Source of the DNA: Deltaproteobacteria bacterium
Lineage (GTDB): Bacteria; Desulfobacterota; Desulfobaccia; Desulfobaccales; 0-14-0-80-60-11
DNA length: 10,182 nucleotides
NCBI GenBank assembly: GCA_023381945.1
Contig: JAMCQY010000200.1
Coordinates: 1-10,182 of the forward strand
Reading direction: 5' to 3'
Position numbers and translations under genes: made by a program
Notes under the pieces: model-generated
The model's input: only the letters and a program-made list of their open reading frames with translations
What the model was told of the DNA's origin: nothing
Database searches by the model: none
In this document: piece after piece, positions 7,544 to 10,182 of the stretch
Layout of the letters: each line of letters begins with the position of its first letter
Numbering within the stretch: the stretch's first letter is position 1

Positions 7544-7561
7544 ATTTAAGAATTCTGACAA
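7533..7561 (-). promoter_or_regulatory. Promoter of the hmc operon
   Basis: On the minus strand TTGTCA (7556-7561) is 17 bases from AATAAT (7533-7538), five of six matches in each box. Upstream of the -35 lie A and T tracts that could act as an UP element. The start near 7526 would give a leader of about 60 bases to the hmcA ATG at 7465. Confidence 0.65.
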
Positions 7562-7775
7562 GAATAAAATTGCTGTTTTTAAATTTTTTTAGTTTTTATT
7601 GTCTATTTTTACTACAGTTGCAAAATTTCGAAATTTCATTGGTGGATTTCTAAACAGCAGATTATGCTAGTTTCATCAATTTGTCCAAAAAAAATTGCAC
7701 CAGCTCGACTATCCCCGGGTTCTATTCTGATTAACTGATTGATTTTCCGACATATCTTTTTTCATCAAAAAAAAT

Positions 7776-7792
7776 ATACCCTGCCCGGGTAT
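7776..7792. promoter_or_regulatory. Candidate CsoR/CstR-type operator ATACCC-N5-GGGTAT
   Basis: A 17-bp dyad, ATACCCTGCCCGGGTAT, has perfect 6-base arms. Inverted ATACCC/GGGTAT arms around a GC centre resemble operators of the CsoR/CstR family, and such a regulator is encoded at 347-643. It lies about 215 bp upstream of the hmcA -35 and 84 bp upstream of the rightward -35. Ten of the first eleven bases recur at 642-652 over the regulator's own start, but without the second arm. Other items in 7466-7966 are a 14-bp palindrome at 7623-7636 and a related CCCGGGT site at 7714-7720. Confidence 0.4.
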
Positions 7793-7875
7793 TCTTTCTT
7801 TATTTCAAACTTGTACAAAGTCATGCCAATTCCTACTTATCTCGGCAAATTTTTACTTTCTCAGCCGGGCTGCCA

Positions 7876-7904
7876 TTGACTTTCTTCCATGGCGGACTTA
7901 TTTT
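7876..7904 (+). promoter_or_regulatory. Promoter for the first secreted-protein gene
   Basis: TTGACT (7876-7881), 17 bases, then TATTTT (7899-7904). Transcription would begin near 7911, about 55 bases before the chosen ATG. The small inverted repeat GAATAA-GAA-TTATTC (7908-7922) lies right at the expected start and could be an operator. Confidence 0.55.
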
Positions 7905-7966
7905 AACGAATAAGAATTATTCTCAGGAAAGAAGAATAATCTTTTTTGGGTAAGATGTTTGATCCC

Positions 7967-8293
7967 ATGAAATTCAAGGTCATCCTCATTCTGGCTCTGG
8001 CAACCCTGCTGCTGGCGGCGGCTTCCGCAGCCCAGCCGCAGGTAAAGCTCCTCTGCGTCTCTCAACAAACGCTCAGGGGCGAAGAAACCGTGAACGCTTG
8101 GCTGGCCAAGGGCGAGCGTTTCGCGGTGGTGGACCAATACGGCCTGGTGCGTATTCCTACCCCGGAGGAGGTGGAACTGAGCAGGGCTTTCAACCCCAAA
8201 CTCTTCGAAACGCGAGCCTTTGGGATTAAATATTTCAAGGAAGCGCCTAGCATTCCGCCATTGCCGGTACCCCCGGAGGCTGGCGGGGACTGA
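7967..8293 (+). CDS. Small secreted protein of unknown function, paralogue 1
   Basis: A 108-residue protein not recognised. It starts with a clear Sec-type signal (MKFKVILILALATLLLAAAS, cleavage near residue 22). The mature part holds Cys30 in KLLC and the segment GERFAVVDQYGLVRI, followed by TPEEVELSRAFNPK and FETRAFGIKY, and ends in a Pro-rich tail (IPPLPVPPEAGGD). About 62 of 82 mature residues are identical to the next gene. I chose the ATG at 7967 because it gives the same short Lys-containing signal start as the paralogue; a TTG at 7946 or ATG at 7955 in frame would add 7 or 4 residues. None has a strong ribosome site. It is transcribed away from the hmc operon and shares its control region. 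Confidence 0.8.
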   Translation: MKFKVILILALATLLLAAASAAQPQVKLLCVSQQTLRGEETVNAWLAKGERFAVVDQYGLVRIPTPEEVELSRAFNPKLFETRAFGIKYFKEAPSIPPLPVPPEAGGD

Positions 8294-8418
8294 TAGGAGA
8301 GCGGGCTTCCATGAGGCCCCTCCGAAACTCTTTACTTGACACCCCTGGCTTAAGGAATTTCATCTATATAACTAAGTAGTTGCCAAAAAGCGATTTTTTT
8401 CGAGGGCGCATATTTAAG

Positions 8419-8446
8419 TTGACTTTTCCATCGTCACACATATATT
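8419..8446 (+). promoter_or_regulatory. Promoter for the second secreted-protein gene
   Basis: TTGACT (8419-8424), 16 bases, TATATT (8441-8446); an 18-base spacing to TATTAT is also possible. The 244-bp gap between the paralogues therefore seems to give the second copy its own start, with a leader of about 85 bases. No good terminator was found after the first copy, so read-through is possible. Confidence 0.5.
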
Positions 8447-8537
8447 ATGTGCCTGGAAAGGAGTTGGCGGCTTTTTCTCAGTTACTCCACTAGGGGGGGG
8501 AAAGCCGGGTGTCAACCTTAGCGAAGGAGGAAGGAGT

Positions 8538-8885
8538 ATGCGGTCAAAAGTAGTTGTAGGGTTGATGGTGGCTTTGGTGGCGGTATTTTTCTTATCGAGC
8601 GTCGCAGTGGCCCAGAAAGCGGCCGCCGGCGCCAAATTGCTCTGCATTTCGAAGCAGGAGCTCAAGGGGGAAGAGACGGTAGCCTCATGCCTGGCCAAAG
8701 GCGAGCGGTTCGCCGTGATGGATCCTTACGGCATCGTGCGGATCCTGACCCCGGAAGAAGTGGAGCTGACTAGGGCTTTCAATCCCAAGGCCTTCGAAAC
8801 CCGGGCCTTCGGCATGAAGTACCAGAAGCTGGCTCCCGTCATCACTCCTCTGCCGGTACCTGCGGAAGCTGGCGGCGGCAGTTGA
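8538..8885 (+). CDS. Small secreted protein of unknown function, paralogue 2
   Basis: A 115-residue relative of the preceding gene. The signal peptide (about residues 1-25, ending AVA before Gln26) is followed by a short Ala/Gly linker and the shared core: Cys36 in KLLC, GEETV, LAKGERFAV, YG-x-VRI, TPEEVEL, RAFNPK, FETRAFG, ending in PLPVP and EAGGGS. It has a second cysteine, Cys51, where the first copy has Trp45. Two cysteines allow an internal disulfide that copy one cannot form. The ribosome site is strong (GGAGGAAGGAGT directly before the ATG), unlike that of copy one. No domain or function is recognised; nearness to hmc suggests, but does not show, a periplasmic role tied to electron transfer or its stress. 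Confidence 0.88.
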   Translation: MRSKVVVGLMVALVAVFFLSSVAVAQKAAAGAKLLCISKQELKGEETVASCLAKGERFAVMDPYGIVRILTPEEVELTRAFNPKAFETRAFGMKYQKLAPVITPLPVPAEAGGGS

Positions 8886-8954
8886 TTAAAGCCGTATGCT
8901 GTGAAATCCCGGTGATGACCATACCTGTGGTATCCTGGGAAAAACACTAGCTTC

Positions 8955-8986
8955 GCCTCCCCGGGTCCTCCGGGGAAGCCGTTTTT
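8955..8986 (+). terminator. First of two terminators after the paralogue pair
   Basis: A 10-bp stem with one mismatch (8955-8964 with 8970-8979) and the loop GTCCT is followed by CG and TTTTT. It lies about 70 bases past the stop codon of the second paralogue. Confidence 0.6.
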
Positions 8987-9000
8987 GATCAAGAAAGTCA

Positions 9001-9040
9001 GAGCCCCCAAAGCTTGCTTTGGGGGCTCTTGCTTTTTCTT
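9001..9040 (+). terminator. Strong second terminator after the paralogue pair
   Basis: A perfect 12-bp stem, GAGCCCCCAAAG with its complement, around a CTTG loop (9013-9016), followed by TTGCTTTTTCTT. This is a textbook rho-independent terminator only 15 bases beyond the first one. From here to 9570 the only items are the possible remnant at 9108 and the MITE-like element. Confidence 0.88.
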
Positions 9041-9107
9041 AGCCTTGCATACTCAGTCGCCACCGCCCGGCATTCCTTGAGGCCGGACAATTCCTACTTG
9101 AGCCGGA

Positions 9108-9302
9108 TTGCAGAACCTCCGAAAATGCTTAACTTGCTCGGTCATCAGCCCCAAGGACTTTGGGGCCTTGGGCCACCAGTTCGAGGATAAGGAGCAGAAA
9201 AAGTTCGGCAAAGACGTCTTCGAGAAGATCGTCGCCGAGGTGGCGGAGTTGGAGAAGCAACTCGGGCTTTTTGACTTGGCCCAATTTACTCCGAAGTTGT
9301 AG
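9108..9302 (+). pseudogene. Possible gene remnant, C-terminal coding fragment
   Basis: An open frame of 64 codons beginning only at a TTG, with no ribosome site and no ATG. From about residue 14 (ISPKDFGALG) onward it reads like real protein: charged, helix-forming (KFGKDVFEKIVAEVAELEKQ) and GC-rich at third positions. It sits just behind two terminators, so it has no obvious promoter. The pattern of a Gly-containing loop followed by a helix up to the end recalls the C terminus of creatininase-family amidohydrolases, but that is a weak resemblance. It may be the tail of a gene cut by insertion of the nearby element, or chance. Confidence 0.3.
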
Positions 9303-9378
9303 AAGCCCCCAAATTCTGCCTTGACCGAGGCAAAAAAAAAGCGAAAGGCGAAACCATAAATTGTTTTTTCGCCCTGCC

Positions 9379-9557
9379 ATAGCAATTGCCAAAAGTTTTT
9401 TCCTAAATGTTCTGTACGCAACTTCTCAAAATCCCCCCTATCCCCCCTTTTTCAAAGGGGGGAAATCAGTGGAATTCCTTTAAAAGTCCCCCTTTGAAAA
9501 AGGGGGATTTAGGGGGATTTGAAAAGCCAGCCACAAGAAACTTTTGGCAAACACTAT
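9379..9557. mobile_element. MITE-like palindromic element, copy 1
   Basis: A 179-bp element with imperfect terminal inverted repeats: ATAGCAATTGCCAAAAG at the left and, read from the right on the other strand, ATAGTGTTTGCCAAAAG (14 of 17 match). Inside is a large palindrome (about 9422-9526) with arms rich in C5-6 and G5-6 runs around a spacer near 9463-9480. The element encodes nothing. Positions 9379-9526 recur at 10035-10182. The CCCCCT-A/T-TCCCCC-TTTTTCAAAGGGGG core is a known type of intergenic repeat in environmental bacteria. The G runs could also form quadruplexes. No clear target duplication was seen. Confidence 0.65.
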
Positions 9558-9561
9558 AACT

Positions 9562-9582
9562 GCTCACCGCTTACCGCTCACT
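9562..9582. repeat. Three heptamer repeats at the 3' end of the lipoprotein gene
   Basis: Units GCTCACC, GCTTACC and GCTCACT in perfect 7-base register. The lipoprotein stop codon (TAA on minus, 9571-9573) lies in the middle unit, so repeat growth would change the C terminus. The array touches the right end of MITE-like copy 1. Confidence 0.6.
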
Positions 9583-9966
9583 CCCCTTAATCGGCACCAT
9601 CAGGTTGTCCCAGCCCTGCCGCTTGGCAAAAAGTCCCTGCCCGTGGGTAAGCAGACTGGTCATGAACCAGTGCAATTGCCCGTCGGGCCGCCTCAGAAGT
9701 TGAAAGGTCGCGGCATAGATCGCCGGTTTTTGAGCCTTGTCACTGGGGTTCAGCAAGTTCACATAAGCCACCTGGATACCGGCACCCTCCGGTTTATAAA
9801 GACCGTAAAACTCTGACACCTTGCAATAGCTGGGATTCCAGCTATCCAGGGTGGCTTGGGCCGACGCCGCGGTCAAAGGCGATTCCGCCGGCAGCCCGCA
9901 GCCAAACAAGCTGACTAGGAGTATGAGCAACGACGCCAGCAGGCCACGCCCACCTGGATGCTTCAT
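9571..9966 (-). CDS. Small predicted lipoprotein of unknown function
   Basis: A 131-residue protein with a lipoprotein signal: basic start (MKHPGGRG), hydrophobic stretch (residues 9-21) and lipobox LFGC with Cys23 as the lipid-carrying residue. The mature part has one further Cys (residue 48, in NPSYCKVSEFYGLYKPEG), the segment IQVAYVNLLNPSDKAQKP and a hydrophobic strand-like region LLRRPDGQLHWFMTSLLTHG. I do not recognise the family. The ATG at 9966 follows an AGGAGCAGGA ribosome site. Its last codons (GSER then TAA) lie within a heptamer repeat. The gene stands alone between two copies of a repeat element, which raises the chance that it is mobile or was duplicated. Confidence 0.75.
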   Translation of the reverse strand: MKHPGGRGLLASLLILLVSLFGCGLPAESPLTAASAQATLDSWNPSYCKVSEFYGLYKPEGAGIQVAYVNLLNPSDKAQKPAIYAATFQLLRRPDGQLHWFMTSLLTHGQGLFAKRQGWDNLMVPIKGSER

Positions 9967-9986
9967 GGCTTCCTGCTCCTCAACGA

Positions 9987-10014
9987 GCTCAAAGTTCCGG
10001 GTTCAAAGTTCAAA
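9987..10014. repeat. Four heptamer repeats upstream of the lipoprotein gene
   Basis: Units GCTCAAA, GTTCCGG, GTTCAAA and GTTCAAA in 7-base register, starting 21 bp upstream of the ATG in the leader region. The last two are identical. They resemble short tandemly repeated repetitive sequences described in cyanobacteria and other bacteria. Confidence 0.6.
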
Positions 10015-10034
10015 ATGCAATTCCTTCTTTATCT

Positions 10035-10182
10035 ATAGCAATTGCCAAAAGTTTTTTCCTAAATGTTGTGTACGCAACTTCTCAAAATCCCCCCTATCCC
10101 CCCTTTTTCAAAGGGGGGAACTCAGTGGAATTCCTTTAAAAGTCCCCCTTTGAAAAAGGGGGATTTAGGGGGATTTGAAAAG
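10035..10182. repeat. MITE-like palindromic element, copy 2, cut by the window edge
   Basis: Identical to 9379-9526 except at two positions (10068 is G against C at 9412; 10121 is C against A at 9465), without gaps. It has the same orientation as copy 1, so the two are direct repeats 656 bp apart flanking the lipoprotein gene. The right terminal repeat, if present, lies beyond the window. Confidence 0.9.

Noticed and set aside
8370..8400. TTGCCAAAAAGCG followed by a T run after the first secreted-protein gene, considered as a MITE end or a terminator
   Set aside because: Only nine bases match the element end and the A/T pairing has no GC stem, so neither call is supported.
9053..9421. Minus-strand open frame of 122 codons
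   Set aside because: It starts inside the repeat element, lacks a ribosome site and gives a Phe/Ser-rich product with no domain features. The opposite frame at 9108 looks more like protein.
9379..10182. Repeats at the right end as a CRISPR array
   Set aside because: There are only two long copies 656 bp apart with a gene between them, without short regular spacers.

Overview
The window looks like chromosomal DNA of a sulfate-reducing deltaproteobacterium (Desulfobacterota; a Desulfobacca- or Syntrophobacter-like lineage is a guess). The main reason is a complete six-gene hmc operon for the high-molecular-weight cytochrome c transmembrane redox complex. GC-rich genes, AT-rich control regions and palindromic intergenic repeats fit the same picture. 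I saw no rRNA, tRNA or CRISPR array.

Layout. The left edge (1-132, minus) holds the start of a small membrane protein (DUF599-like), with its own sigma70-type promoter. At 347-643 (minus) lies a CsoR/RcnR/CstR-family repressor whose cysteine pattern matches the persulfide sensor CstR better than a metal sensor. After a 424-bp spacer carrying a palindromic repeat and a strong terminator comes the hmc operon on the minus strand, read from hmcA (7465) to hmcF (1068). HmcA has 16 haem motifs, HmcB four Fe-S cluster motifs, HmcC is NrfD-like, HmcD is a 47-residue membrane peptide, HmcE is NarI-like and HmcF is HdrD-like. Together they would carry electrons between the periplasmic cytochrome c pool, membrane quinone and the cytoplasm.

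The 500-bp AT-rich region 7466-7966 is a divergent control region. It contains a good hmcA promoter whose -10 box lies inside a Rex/CRP-like dyad, an ATACCC-N5-GGGTAT dyad that resembles a CsoR/CstR-type operator, and a promoter reading right. To the right are two tandem paralogues (7967-8293, 8538-8885) encoding small secreted proteins that I do not recognise, about three-quarters identical in their mature parts and closed by two consecutive terminators.

The right end (9050-10182) is accessory DNA: a possible gene remnant, a MITE-like palindromic element, a small lipoprotein gene (9571-9966, minus) with heptamer repeats at both ends, and a second copy of the element (146 of 148 bases identical) running to the window edge.

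The most promising unknowns are the paralogous secreted pair facing hmc, the possible link between the CstR-like regulator and the hmc control region, and the repeat family that shares one end sequence with two different palindromic cores.
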